From Macrococcoides epidermidis (GTDB lineage: Bacteria; Bacillota; Bacilli; Staphylococcales; Staphylococcaceae), in the NCBI RefSeq assembly GCF_042659445.1, contig NZ_JBHSSR010000013.1: a DNA stretch of 64,000 bases. The stretch is one strand, 5' to 3'. The notes under the pieces were generated by a model. That model did not search any database. It saw only the letters and a list, made by a program, of their open reading frames with translations, and was not told the origin of the DNA. The translations under genes were made by a program, and so were the position numbers. Below are positions 1 through 9,082 of the stretch, piece by piece; the first letter of the stretch is position 1; each line of letters starts with the position of its first letter.

Positions 1-1037
1 TACTCAATAATCTTAGTTAAACCTACGTTTGCCAGTATAAATGAAACAATACTTACTACCGTAGCAAACATGATATAGCTATGTTTCGGGAATAACTCAG
101 TAAATGTTTCAGAGAAAGCTGTTATTAAGCCAATTGCTGTCTTTAAACAAGCTACGATAATAATTAATGACAGTAAAATAATACCGTAATTGCCCAGGTA
201 ATACTGTGCGATTTGCGCTAATGCTATACCACCATTCTCACTTACTTTAAACTGACCTAAACTCATGGTACCGAGCAGTGCGAGTAATGTATAAATTACA
301 CCCATAAGTACAATGCTTAAGAAACCTGACTTCACTGTTTCCTTTGCGATATCAGATGGATTCGTAATACCTAGCTTCTTAATCGTTGTTACGATAATAA
401 TACCGAAAGCAAGTGAAGCTAAAGCATCTAATGTATTGTATCCATCAATAAATCCTTTAAGTAAAGCACCATCTTTATATTCCGGCTGAATTGGTGCATC
501 TATGCCACCCATCGGTTTTACGAATGCAAGAATAAACAATACACCTAATAATAACAAGAATAAAGGATTTAGAAATTTACCGATATAATCTAATATTTTA
601 GATGGTCTTCTTGCAAAGAACCACGCGATACTAAAGAATAACAGACTAAAAATAAATAAATAAAGACGAACATTTTCTTTAGCAATAAATGGTGTGAATG
701 CGATTTCGAATGGCACTGTTGCAAGACGCGGTAAAGCAAACAATGGACCGATTACTAAATAAAGTGCAATTGTAAATAAATACGCATATGTCTTATTCAC
801 ACGTGAAGCAATATCAAATAAACCATTCGTTTTAGACACACCAATGGCAATAATACCTAAGAAAGGTAATCCAATTGCTGTAATTAAGAAACCAATGTTC
901 GTAATGAAGACATTTGACCCACTCATCTGCCCTGAATGAATCGGGAAGATTAAGTTACCTGCTCCGAAGAATAAACCGAACAGCATAGAACCGATAAAGA
1001 TATTTTCTTTTAATGAAAGTTTCGTTTTTGTATTAAT
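1..1037 (-). CDS. brnQ: Branched-chain amino acid transport carrier BrnQ, 3' end outside window
   Basis: Sodium-coupled leucine/isoleucine/valine uptake carrier of the BrnQ/LivJ family, an integral membrane protein. The readable part (about 345 residues, running off the left edge) has the N-terminal signature GSMLFGLFFGAGNLIFP and a succession of hydrophobic helices. No ATG, GTG or TTG lies in frame between the Shine-Dalgarno GGAGGG and the conserved start of the protein. The only codon at proper spacing (7 nt) is ATT at 1035-1037, followed by NTKTKLSLKENIF. The next ATG would remove about 16 residues and cut into the first helix. The family call is firm; the AUU start is inferred from spacing and homology. 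No T-box or other leader was seen upstream. Confidence 0.88.
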   Translation of the reverse strand, partial: MNTKTKLSLKENIFIGSMLFGLFFGAGNLIFPIHSGQMSGSNVFITNIGFLITAIGLPFLGIIAIGVSKTNGLFDIASRVNKTYAYLFTIALYLVIGPLFALPRLATVPFEIAFTPFIAKENVRLYLFIFSLLFFSIAWFFARRPSKILDYIGKFLNPLFLLLLGVLFILAFVKPMGGIDAPIQPEYKDGALLKGFIDGYNTLDALASLAFGIIIVTTIKKLGITNPSDIAKETVKSGFLSIVLMGVIYTLLALLGTMSLGQFKVSENGGIALAQIAQYYLGNYGIILLSLIIIVACLKTAIGLITAFSETFTELFPKHSYIMFATVVSIVSFILANVGLTKIIE

Positions 1038-1154
1038 GGGGATCCCTCCAGAGCAATAAAATAATTTTTTGTTCTATTATTAAAAGAATAAATAATATAG
1101 TTTTTTATTATAGCATTATAAAGCAGTGAAATGAATTGAATTTTTAAAATATTT

Positions 1155-1183
1155 AAAAAACCACGAAGTGATGAGCTTCGTGG
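1155..1183 (-). terminator. Rho-independent terminator after the DUF1349 gene
   Basis: Perfect 8-bp stem CCACGAAG/CTTCGTGG with a 7-nt loop at 1161-1183, followed on the minus strand by a T run (1155-1160). It sits directly after the stop of the DUF1349 gene. Confidence 0.8.
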
Positions 1184-1195
1184 TTTTAGTACTTA

Positions 1196-1789
1196 CTATA
1201 CATGTGGTTCCCATTGACAAGGACCTACGTTCATATGAGTAAATTCTGCGACAAATGATGATGCTTCAGGAGAACAAGCATAAATACCAAACTGAATTTC
1301 TCCTTGCCCTTCATTCAAATGACAAATTCTCATCTGTTTAAAATCTTTACCATCTTCAGAATACTCGATACAGTAATCACTCTCGCGGCGGCTCAGTCTG
1401 TACCACATAGAAGTTATGTCACTAGTAATATCAAATGATGACCAGTCAGAATAACCATTATTTGTGACAACACTACCTAAACGCTGAAACGTATCATCCT
1501 CATATTCAATAGATGCTTTTAACCAGTTGTCACTATCTAAATATATCACCACACCACATTGATCAAAGCGACGTTTCGTATTAAAATCTGTTCTTACTGT
1601 AAACGAGAAATAAGTTTCTGTCATTGTCATTTGTAATACAGGAGCATTGTCATTTCGGAACCCATAATACGTCCTTTGCCATAAATCTGTATTAGGTTCT
1701 GTCGTGATTTGAATACGTTCATCTGTAATATCATAAATCTTTGGGGCTCGTGTCCATTTAAGATTATTGAAAGTTTCCACTATTTTCAC
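1196..1789 (-). CDS. DUF1349 domain protein (concanavalin-like fold)
   Basis: A 197-residue soluble protein with no signal peptide or membrane segment. It matches the DUF1349 family (YnjA-like): an aromatic-rich beta-sandwich with features such as DLWQRTYYGFRNDNAP, FDQCGVVIYLD and WYRLSRRESDYCIEYSEDG, typical of laminin-G/concanavalin-type folds that bind carbohydrate. No enzymatic function is established for the family and none is visible here. It is a single-gene unit with its own terminator (1155-1183), separated from the truncated TetR gene upstream by about 35 bp. The start at 1789 is preceded by a weak GGAGTG-type site. Confidence 0.75.
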   Translation of the reverse strand: MKIVETFNNLKWTRAPKIYDITDERIQITTEPNTDLWQRTYYGFRNDNAPVLQMTMTETYFSFTVRTDFNTKRRFDQCGVVIYLDSDNWLKASIEYEDDTFQRLGSVVTNNGYSDWSSFDITSDITSMWYRLSRRESDYCIEYSEDGKDFKQMRICHLNEGQGEIQFGIYACSPEASSFVAEFTHMNVGPCQWEPHV

Positions 1790-1824
1790 TCCTATTATCT
1801 ATAAGAACGTTGAATTATTAAATA

Positions 1825-2118
1825 TTATTCTACTTCCTCGGCAATAATTTGTGCTGGACCTCGTGTGACAATTTTATAAAAGTGTTTAATTAAATCTTCG
1901 CTTGGTATCCTATTAGTATCTAATATCCAGTATTTTATCAAAGCAATACCCGCTCCTGTAATATAGCTCATAAAGTAATCAAAAGGTATATCACCTATTG
2001 TTTCATTGCGTTTCATAAATTTATTTAAATGTTCATTCAATAATAAATAAAGTTTCCTCTCTATGCAACTATCTTTATCTAGCTTAAACATCATTACAAC
2101 CGAATCATTTAAAAGCAA
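1825..2118 (-). pseudogene. TetR-family regulator, C-terminal fragment only
   Basis: The 97 readable residues correspond to the ligand-binding half of a TetR-family repressor (hydrophobic helices around FDYFMSYITGAGIALIKYW). The helix-turn-helix DNA-binding domain of about 50 residues plus the first core helices is missing. The frame opens at a TTG at 2116-2118 without a Shine-Dalgarno sequence, exactly where the divergent hydrolase fragment begins. It cannot bind DNA in the usual way and is unlikely to be expressed. The most economical explanation is one deletion that removed the 5' halves of two divergent genes plus their shared promoter region. Confidence 0.7.
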
Positions 2119-3230
2119 TGATTCCTTGGGAAGGGTTAAATGATATGTATCGTGAAGTAGCGTTCCATGGTGGTATTCCCGATACAGGCTTCTTTAGATT
2201 CTGGTATCAAGGTTTAGTTACAAGATGGCCAGACAATAAACAAATAGAAAATTTAGTTGAACTTCAAAATAATCATACATTGTTTGATGATTATTGGAGA
2301 GGTAAGCAAGCTAACTTAAAAGACATCCAGGTTCCTATTCTAGCTTGTGCAAGTTGGTCAACACAAGGTCTTCATAATCGTGGTAGTTTTGAAGGATTTA
2401 AACAAGCAGGGTCAAAACAAAAATGGTTATACATTCACGGTCGTAAAGAGTGGGAAACATACTACACGCGCGAAGCATTAGAAATGCAAAAAGCGTTCTT
2501 TGACCACTTCTTAAAAGATATGGATAACGATTGGGAAGAAACGCCAAGTGTTACATATGAATTAAGAGATAAATTCTATAAAGGTACACGTAAAACTGCA
2601 TCAAATTGGCCATTACCAGAAACAAAAGCAATGCCTTATTATTTAGATGCGAAAACATTAAAAATGACAGATACTCTTAGTGATGAACAGGAAAGTATTT
2701 CATATGATACATCATCTGAAAACGATGAAGTACGATTCACAAAAGTATTTGAACAAGATACTGAACTTACTGGTAATATGAAATTAAAATTATGGGTATC
2801 TACTGATAATGAAGATATGGATTTATTTGCTGGTATTAAGAAATTAGATAAACATGGTAACGAACTGTATTTTCCTGACTTCAACCACATTGAAAATGGT
2901 CAAGTTGCCACAGGTTGGTTACGTGTATCACATCGAGAATTAGATGAAACAAAATCTACACCACTACAGCCTTGGCTAAAACATGAACGTCAGTTAAAAC
3001 TATCTCCACATGAAATAGTCTCAGTTGAAATTGAATTATTACCTTCAGGCACATTTTTTAAAGCTGGTGAGAGTATTCAAGTAGTTATTAAAGCGAGTGA
3101 AATTGTTAAAGGTAATAGCTCATTCGGACTAAAAACACGATACGAACATACAGAAACAATCAATAACGGCAAACATACCATTTATACAGGTGGACAATAT
3201 GATAGCCATTTATTAGTTCCATTAATTTAA
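2118..3230 (+). pseudogene. CocE/NonD-type alpha/beta hydrolase, C-terminal part only
   Basis: The 370 residues match the later part of the X-Pro dipeptidyl-peptidase/CocE acyl-hydrolase family (peptidase S15-like): the helical cap segment (MYREVAFHGGIPDTGFFRFW), the end of the alpha/beta hydrolase core with the catalytic-Asp/His region (VPILACASWSTQGLHNRGS, WLYIHGRKEWETYY) and the C-terminal jelly-roll domain. Family members are usually well over 500 residues. The N-terminal part with the nucleophilic serine is absent. The ATG at 2118 is an internal codon with no ribosome binding site, and it abuts the 5'-truncated tetR on the other strand. The remaining frame is open, so the deletion is probably recent. 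Confidence 0.7.
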
Positions 3231-3311
3231 TAAACGGCAACAATATACACCAATATTATCAGATATAGTATATAATTACATTTACTATAAATTCTTAACA
3301 GATACAACTAT

Positions 3312-3357
3312 AAAAATAGCTGCAGATAGACATACCGTCTATCCATCAGCTATTTTT
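3312..3357. terminator. Bidirectional terminator hairpin
   Basis: Stem AAAAATAGCTG/CAGCTATTTTT with an inner stem ATAGAC/GTCTAT. It lies between the convergent hydrolase fragment and PAP2 gene, with A and T tracts on both sides. Confidence 0.75.
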
Positions 3358-4064
3358 TATTTCATTAAATTTAACTTATTATTATTTTTTATTATTTTAT
3401 TTCCAACCGGTTCAAATATCTTGTCATACATTACCATACAGAGCATTATCCAGAACACACTAAATGTAACACCACCGATAACATCTGTTAAAAAGTGTGC
3501 ATGAAAGTACATTCTGCTTAGTAAAATACTCCACCAGCATACAAGCACTAAAACATTCGCTATAAATTGTGGAAAAAATTTCTGCAATCTAGGAATTAAG
3601 ATGATTAATACAATCAATACAAACAAGGTACTTGAAAGCGAATGTCCACTAGGAAATGAAAATCCAGTATCCTGTAAAAGATGATCATATGGTCTTGGTC
3701 TATGAAACAACTTTTTTAATAGGATGCCTAATATTCCTCCTGATGCTACTACTGTAATTAGCCATATACTGAAAACATAGTAATGTTTACGAATAAAATA
3801 AACCGCTGTTACTAATGTCATACCGACTACAGTCAATACATCAAAGTATTTTGCAAATATCGTAAAATAACCAGTAATAAACCCACTCGAAAAATTCATT
3901 TGTGGTTCTCCAAAATGATACATCCACCAATTAAATGTAGATAAATCCATATGATGAATCCATTTTACTTTTAATTCCAAACCTGCTGAGATACTTAAAA
4001 ATATACTTAAGAAAAATACTGAAATAATGATAATAAATCGTTTGGAATAACGATAATCTATCAT
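3357..4064 (-). CDS. PAP2-family membrane phosphatase
   Basis: A 235-residue membrane protein with about six hydrophobic helices carrying the three PAP2/acid-phosphatase signatures in order: KKLFHRPRPYD, PSGHS and SRMYFHAHFLTDVIGG (catalytic His and Asp in the last). Relatives dephosphorylate lipid phosphates such as undecaprenyl pyrophosphate or phosphatidylglycerophosphate; the substrate cannot be read from sequence. It starts at an ATG with GGAGG 8 nt upstream and follows the COG4705 gene by 23 bp in the same direction. It is probably cotranscribed and controlled by the adjacent two-component system. Confidence 0.88.
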   Translation of the reverse strand: MIDYRYSKRFIIIISVFFLSIFLSISAGLELKVKWIHHMDLSTFNWWMYHFGEPQMNFSSGFITGYFTIFAKYFDVLTVVGMTLVTAVYFIRKHYYVFSIWLITVVASGGILGILLKKLFHRPRPYDHLLQDTGFSFPSGHSLSSTLFVLIVLIILIPRLQKFFPQFIANVLVLVCWWSILLSRMYFHAHFLTDVIGGVTFSVFWIMLCMVMYDKIFEPVGNKIIKNNNKLNLMK

Positions 4065-4087
4065 GAAACAACCTCCTTCATACGATT

Positions 4088-5275
4088 TTATTTAAGCGTA
4101 TGGATTACATCTTGAGAGTGTTTCACTGCACTTGCAATTTTTGCTGTACTTGGGTGACTATCTCTCGCTGCTGATAATACCCTATCGATCGTCACATCTA
4201 CTTGTGTCCATTGCTTACTGTCTAATGCTCTAAGTTTTGGTTCTTGTTTATCCCAATCATGCTCTAATTGGTCTGCTTTTTGACTTGCAAGATTATAATC
4301 CTGCTTTTTCGAAGCATCATTTAATTTCGATTCTATCGCTGCAAACTGTTTCATTTCAGATTTAAAACTTACTTTATGATTAGCCTGATTAATATTGTGC
4401 ATTCTTACAGAGTACCCGCCAACACCTAATACTAAAGATAAAGCAAGTACAATTATCGTCTGAAATAAAACACGTTTTTGTTGCTGAGGATTAAGAGTTG
4501 TCGTTGCAACATTCGTTGATTCCACTCTATCTATTTTTGAAGTTGCTAAATAGATGATAATGCCCAAAATGGCTACTAAGAAAATAATACTTGTCATTGT
4601 CGTACCAAACCCTAAACCACCATTTGCCTTAGGTTGAGATAATAAATCACCTAACGATGCACCGAGCGGACGCGTTAAAATGTATGCCATCCAGAATGCT
4701 AATATACTATTGAGTTTAAAATATTTAAATGCAATATAAATTGCTGCGATAATCAATGAAACTCCAATACCTGTATATAAATAACCAAATCCTAGTTGTT
4801 CAGAATATAAATCTCCAACTGCAGTACCTAATGCGAATGTGAAAAGAATCGTTAACCAGTAAAACGCTTCTCTTTTTAATGTAAAAACTGAGTGAATCGA
4901 CAAAGTTTTTTCACTAATATACCATAGTAAAAATGTTAATCCTAATAAAATTGAAAATACAATTGTACTAACTTCTAACGGTACTCCTAAATTATCTGTT
5001 AAATTGTCTGTCACCAACGTCCCAAAAACACTTAACAGTACAACAGTAACCCAATAAATTGAAGGGCGATAACGAATCGACTTGAATTGTAGTATTAAAG
5101 CAATCATCAAAGCTACACCCATAATTAAAGTTGTAACCGTTAATCCTAATCCGATATTAAAGTTTATAAAATCTGCAAATGTTTCTCCGACAGTCGTACA
5201 TAAAATTTTAATAATCCAAAAGAATACGGTAATCTGAGGCACTTTATTCAACATTGTTTTCGTTCTTGCATCCAT
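4088..5275 (-). CDS. COG4705-type polytopic membrane protein
   Basis: A protein of about 395 residues of the uncharacterised COG4705 membrane family. The first 260 residues hold roughly eight or more helices and four spaced repeats of a small acidic motif (TVGETFAD, TDNLTDNLG, TAVGDLYSEQLG, ASLGDLLSQ), suggesting internal duplication with acidic residues in the membrane. After a further helix, the C-terminal 100 residues are a soluble, charged, probably helical extracytoplasmic domain. The start was taken at the ATG at 5275 because GGAGA lies 8 nt upstream; an upstream in-frame ATG at 5290 has no such site. It is preceded by tandem 11-bp repeats that look like a response-regulator operator. 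The function is unknown; transport of a cation is only a guess from the acidic repeats. Confidence 0.7.
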   Translation of the reverse strand: MDARTKTMLNKVPQITVFFWIIKILCTTVGETFADFINFNIGLGLTVTTLIMGVALMIALILQFKSIRYRPSIYWVTVVLLSVFGTLVTDNLTDNLGVPLEVSTIVFSILLGLTFLLWYISEKTLSIHSVFTLKREAFYWLTILFTFALGTAVGDLYSEQLGFGYLYTGIGVSLIIAAIYIAFKYFKLNSILAFWMAYILTRPLGASLGDLLSQPKANGGLGFGTTMTSIIFLVAILGIIIYLATSKIDRVESTNVATTTLNPQQQKRVLFQTIIVLALSLVLGVGGYSVRMHNINQANHKVSFKSEMKQFAAIESKLNDASKKQDYNLASQKADQLEHDWDKQEPKLRALDSKQWTQVDVTIDRVLSAARDSHPSTAKIASAVKHSQDVIHTLK

Positions 5276-5308
5276 TGTTTTCATCTCCATTACTTATTTG
5301 TTGAAATG

Positions 5309-5342
5309 AATATAACAATAGAAACTGAAATGAAACTGAAAA
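5309..5342 (-). promoter_or_regulatory. Tandem 11-bp repeat operator and -10 box for the COG4705/PAP2 operon
   Basis: On the plus strand GAAACTGAAAT (5321-5331) is directly followed by GAAACTGAAAA (5332-5342). An 11-bp period is the usual layout for a tandem OmpR/PhoB-type dimer site. Reading toward the COG4705 gene, TATATT at 5314-5309 can serve as -10, with the repeats covering the -35 position, as at activator-dependent promoters. The adjacent response regulator gene is the natural candidate binder. Confidence 0.5.
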
Positions 5343-5384
5343 CAAACCAAATTCATTCTATAAAATTAGAATGAATTTGGTTTG
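5343..5384 (-). terminator. Long hairpin overlapping the end of the histidine kinase gene
   Basis: AAACCAAATTCATTCTA and its exact complement flank a short loop. On the minus strand the stem is followed by GTTTTC. The kinase stop codon (5358-5360) lies within the hairpin. It probably ends or weakens the RR-HK transcript before the separately promoted COG4705/PAP2 genes. Confidence 0.6.
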
Positions 5385-6497
5385 TTTATTTTGTTCTGAT
5401 TGTACTTCAATCGTCCCACTGTATTGTTTTACAATTACTTTTAATATATCTAATCCTATACCTGACCCTTCTGTTTCATTATTACCTCGATAGTAACGAT
5501 CGAATACAAATGGGATTTGATCTTGTCGAATGCCAACACCATTATCGGCAACTTCTAAAACCAATCGTTGTTCTTTTATCATAGCTTTCACAGAAATACT
5601 CACTAAAGAATCGTTGTGTTTAATTGCGTTATCCAATAATATAGTCATAATTTGTTTTATATCTTCTTGGTCGACAGCATAAATTATTGACGCTTCATAG
5701 ATTCTCTCAACTTTAATTTGAAACAAATTTTCAAATTGTTCAATCGTATAATTTAATATCGGAATAATATCAACTGGTACAGTATCTTTTTCAGAAGAAA
5801 TATTTAAAGTTTTAGAGATTAATGATTGCATGTAATTAATTTCCTGCTTCATTTTAGTTAATGATTGTAAGCTTTGCTCTGAAAGATCTGATTCCAGCGC
5901 TTTAATATAATCTATACCAAGCGACACAGAAGCAATTGGTGTCTTCATTTCATGTGTTGTATTTTGAATAAATGTCTGATGTTCCTGTAACATTTCTTCA
6001 TATGCTCTAATCGGTTTAATCGCAAGATAATAGGCAGCGCCGACAATAAGAATGAGTGTAAATAGCATTAGAAATAACATCAGATTATATAATAAATCTT
6101 TTGTCTCCTCGTAATCAGATACGTCAGTAATGCTATAAATCGTTTGACGATTCACACTATCTTTATTGATATTAAAAATACCTTCTGATCCTTCGTATTT
6201 GAATGTATTACGATTTTTCATTTTATCTAATATTCCCGAAACCGTGTGTCCGGATAATTTCGAATGATTTTCAATATGTCCCTTTGATTCAATAATATAA
6301 TATCTACCTTGATTGATAATCTCTTTAGATTGAATAACTAACTTCAAATCTTTTAAATTTTGTTCAGAAGTTTCTTTAATTTCAGTATTTACTTGTGCAT
6401 TATAGACAAATACTAAACTTCCATATAAAACAAGCATAATACATGAGAGTAAAATAGTGTATCGGATGAAAGCATCTCTAAAATGATAGGATTTCAT
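5358..6497 (-). CDS. Two-component sensor histidine kinase
   Basis: A 379-residue membrane kinase. TM1 is near residues 13-33 and TM2 near 137-158, enclosing an extracellular sensor region of about 100 residues. The HisKA dimerisation box (NTTHEMKTPIASVSLG) has the phospho-acceptor His near residue 180. The ATPase domain has N box LLDNAIKHND, G1 VADNGVGI and G2 GSGIGLDILK. It overlaps the response regulator stop by 4 bp, so translation is coupled. The sensor domain is not recognised. The neighbouring PAP2 phosphatase and COG4705 protein, with a tandem-repeat operator between, suggest a membrane or envelope signal. Confidence 0.92.
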   Translation of the reverse strand: MKSYHFRDAFIRYTILLSCIMLVLYGSLVFVYNAQVNTEIKETSEQNLKDLKLVIQSKEIINQGRYYIIESKGHIENHSKLSGHTVSGILDKMKNRNTFKYEGSEGIFNINKDSVNRQTIYSITDVSDYEETKDLLYNLMLFLMLFTLILIVGAAYYLAIKPIRAYEEMLQEHQTFIQNTTHEMKTPIASVSLGIDYIKALESDLSEQSLQSLTKMKQEINYMQSLISKTLNISSEKDTVPVDIIPILNYTIEQFENLFQIKVERIYEASIIYAVDQEDIKQIMTILLDNAIKHNDSLVSISVKAMIKEQRLVLEVADNGVGIRQDQIPFVFDRYYRGNNETEGSGIGLDILKVIVKQYSGTIEVQSEQNKQTKFILIL

Positions 6498-7162
6498 TTT
6501 ATCACTTCCAGCTTATATCCAACCCCACGTATGTTTTTAACTTTTACAGTGGCATGGACAGCTTCCAGCTTTTTCTTTAATAAACGGATGAGTGCATCTA
6601 TATTATTGTCTCCTACAATTTGATCAATCGTCCAAATTTTATCCAAAATCATATCACGTGAAACAATTTGATTTAAAAATAATAGTTCTAATAATTGATA
6701 TTCTTTTTGTGATAAATTAATTACGGATGACTCAATTAAAAATTCATGCTTGATAATATCAAAAGTTATATTTCCGATGGATTTAGTATTATTTCCTATC
6801 GCTTGATAACGTTTTACGACTGCTATCATCCTCGCTTCTAACTCGTCCATATCAAACGGTTTTGTTAAATAATCATCTGCGCCTATAGTAAGTCCTTCAA
6901 CTTTATCAGTCACTTCAGATTTTGCAGTCAGCATAATGACTGGAAGCAGAATATGTTGTGCACGTAATTTTTTAATAACTTCAATACCTGTTGTAGATGG
7001 TAACATCCAATCTAATAATAAAATATCATATCCGCCCGATTGGCAATAATATTCAATATCGTTACCATCTTTTAGCCATTCAACATTATATTTTTTCAAA
7101 GTTAAAATATCTTTGAGAAATCCACCTAATGTTTCATTATCTTCAATTAATAGTACTTTCAT
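6494..7162 (-). CDS. OmpR/PhoB-family response regulator
   Basis: A 222-residue DNA-binding regulator. The receiver domain has acidic residues ED near position 7-8, phospho-acceptor D51 in DILLLDWMLP, and the conserved Lys in TKPFDMDELEARM. The C-terminal winged helix ends in VKNIRGVGYKLEVIK. It is first in a two-gene unit with the kinase. It is separated from the ABC exporter gene upstream by 64 bp that include an AT-rich stretch suitable for a promoter. The tandem repeats at 5321-5342 are a candidate target. Confidence 0.93.
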   Translation of the reverse strand: MKVLLIEDNETLGGFLKDILTLKKYNVEWLKDGNDIEYYCQSGGYDILLLDWMLPSTTGIEVIKKLRAQHILLPVIMLTAKSEVTDKVEGLTIGADDYLTKPFDMDELEARMIAVVKRYQAIGNNTKSIGNITFDIIKHEFLIESSVINLSQKEYQLLELLFLNQIVSRDMILDKIWTIDQIVGDNNIDALIRLLKKKLEAVHATVKVKNIRGVGYKLEVIK

Positions 7163-7226
7163 TATTCCAACGCTCCCCTCATATATTAATTTTATTATAA
7201 AGGGGATTCGACATTCATCATAGGCA

Positions 7227-8984
7227 TTAATTAACGATTTGTTCTTTCACATAATCTCGATATAATACGTGTGTTGCAATTAATTCCTGATGCGTACCAG
7301 ATCCTGTTATCATACCTTTTTCAACGAAGTAAATATTATCAGCATCAACAATGGTTGATAAACGGTGCGCAATAACGAGTGTAGTACGTCCTTCCATCAA
7401 TTGATTTAATGCACGCTGAACTTGCTCTTCAGATTGTGAATCGAGTGATGCTGTTGCTTCATCGAGCATTAATATTTGTGGATTACGCAAGAATGCACGT
7501 GCAATCGCAATTCTTTGTTTCTGTCCGCCAGATAATTTCACACCACGTTCACCAATTTCAGTATCTAATTGTTCCGGGAAATCTTTAACAAATGATGCTG
7601 CATACGCTAAAGATAATCCATTCCATAACTCATCATCAGATAACGTGCGATCCAAACCGTACTGTAAATTTTCTCGAATCGTACCTGCAAACACTGCACT
7701 GTCTTGTGACACGAATCCTATTTGACTGCGCCATGAATGGAGTTGTACATCATCAATATTGGTGTTACCAATCTTAATCTCACCGTTACTCGGATGATAG
7801 AAACGTTCTAGTAATGAGAAGATAGTAGATTTCCCACCACCACTTGGTCCGACAAACGCTACGACGGTATTTTCTTTCGCTTCAAACGAAACGTTTTTCA
7901 AGATTGGACGATCTTCTTCGTATTGGAAAGAAACGTTGTTAAACATAATTGTTTCACCTGAAACATTTTTTGTCATACCTTTATCAATGGCTTCTGAGGG
8001 CATATTCATTAATTGAACAACACGTTCTGTCGCTCCCATTGCTTTTTGTAATTGAGAGAAGAATGTCGCGAAACTTCCGACTGGCATCATTATATTAAAT
8101 AGATAAAGCAAGAACGCAACGAACTGTCCACTTGTTAAACTACCATCTTGTACACGTACCGCACCGTATCCTAATACTACTACGAATAATCCAATCATTG
8201 CTGTCATCATAATCGGTTGTAAGACCGCTTCAATCTTCGCATCTTTAATCCCTAACTTAAATACGTTCATAATGAGATTTCGTCCAGATTGTTTCTCATA
8301 TTGTTCACCATTACTCGATTTAATTAAACGAATTTCTGATAATTTCTCACTGGCATCTGCATTAAAAGCTGCAGTCGCTGTTTGTAACTGACGACCGATT
8401 TTAGACATCATTCTCCCGATTGGTACCATAATCAGCCCGATTACTGGTACGGCTAAGAACATTAATCCTGCCATCTTCCAGTCCATGATGAATAAAATAA
8501 TCATCGAGCCAATCAACTGAATTCCCCCAGAAATAAAGTTAGGGAAATGTGAGGTCATCAATTCATTAATGACAGTCGTATCATTGACTAATCTTGAACT
8601 CGTTTCTCCTGATTTATGATCATCATAATACTTAACTGGCAATGTAAGCAAGTGATCCCACAGTTGTTCACGTAATGACTTTACAGTATGTTCACCACTA
8701 AAGCGTAATAAATAGCTACCTAATGCTCCAAATCCAAGCTGAGCAACAAATGCCAGAATCAAAGTAAAAAGCAATGACATATTCATCTGAGTTAATCTGC
8801 TACCATCCACTAAATTCTTTGTAAGCTGAGGTACGATAAGTGCTGCACCACTCGTTAATAGCGTAAAAAACATACCTATCATAAATACTCTCTTTTTAGG
8901 ATTCATCTTTGTTACAAACTTTATAAAATCTTTTGTTTTAAAGTTTTTATTAGAGGAACTTTGTTTTTTATATAGTTGATCCAT
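7227..8984 (-). CDS. ABC multidrug exporter, fused permease-ATPase half transporter
   Basis: A 585-residue type IV ABC exporter half-transporter (BmrA/LmrA-like). The N-terminal six-helix membrane domain covers about residues 30-320. The nucleotide-binding domain has Walker A GPSGGGKST, Q-loop IGFVSQDSAVF, signature LSGGQKQR, Walker B ILMLDEATASLD and H-loop VIAHRLST. It acts as a homodimer exporting hydrophobic compounds or lipids; the substrate is not predictable. The start has AGGAGG 5-6 nt upstream. It lies upstream of the two-component genes in the same direction but with a 64-bp gap, so cotranscription is uncertain. Confidence 0.9.
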   Translation of the reverse strand: MDQLYKKQSSSNKNFKTKDFIKFVTKMNPKKRVFMIGMFFTLLTSGAALIVPQLTKNLVDGSRLTQMNMSLLFTLILAFVAQLGFGALGSYLLRFSGEHTVKSLREQLWDHLLTLPVKYYDDHKSGETSSRLVNDTTVINELMTSHFPNFISGGIQLIGSMIILFIMDWKMAGLMFLAVPVIGLIMVPIGRMMSKIGRQLQTATAAFNADASEKLSEIRLIKSSNGEQYEKQSGRNLIMNVFKLGIKDAKIEAVLQPIMMTAMIGLFVVVLGYGAVRVQDGSLTSGQFVAFLLYLFNIMMPVGSFATFFSQLQKAMGATERVVQLMNMPSEAIDKGMTKNVSGETIMFNNVSFQYEEDRPILKNVSFEAKENTVVAFVGPSGGGKSTIFSLLERFYHPSNGEIKIGNTNIDDVQLHSWRSQIGFVSQDSAVFAGTIRENLQYGLDRTLSDDELWNGLSLAYAASFVKDFPEQLDTEIGERGVKLSGGQKQRIAIARAFLRNPQILMLDEATASLDSQSEEQVQRALNQLMEGRTTLVIAHRLSTIVDADNIYFVEKGMITGSGTHQELIATHVLYRDYVKEQIVN

Positions 8985-9082
8985 TATGTCCTCCTTATAA
9001 TATCTACACTGACATTTCTAATTTTATAATTAGAAGATTACTATATACATATTTTCCATACAGATAACATATGAACGACCCT

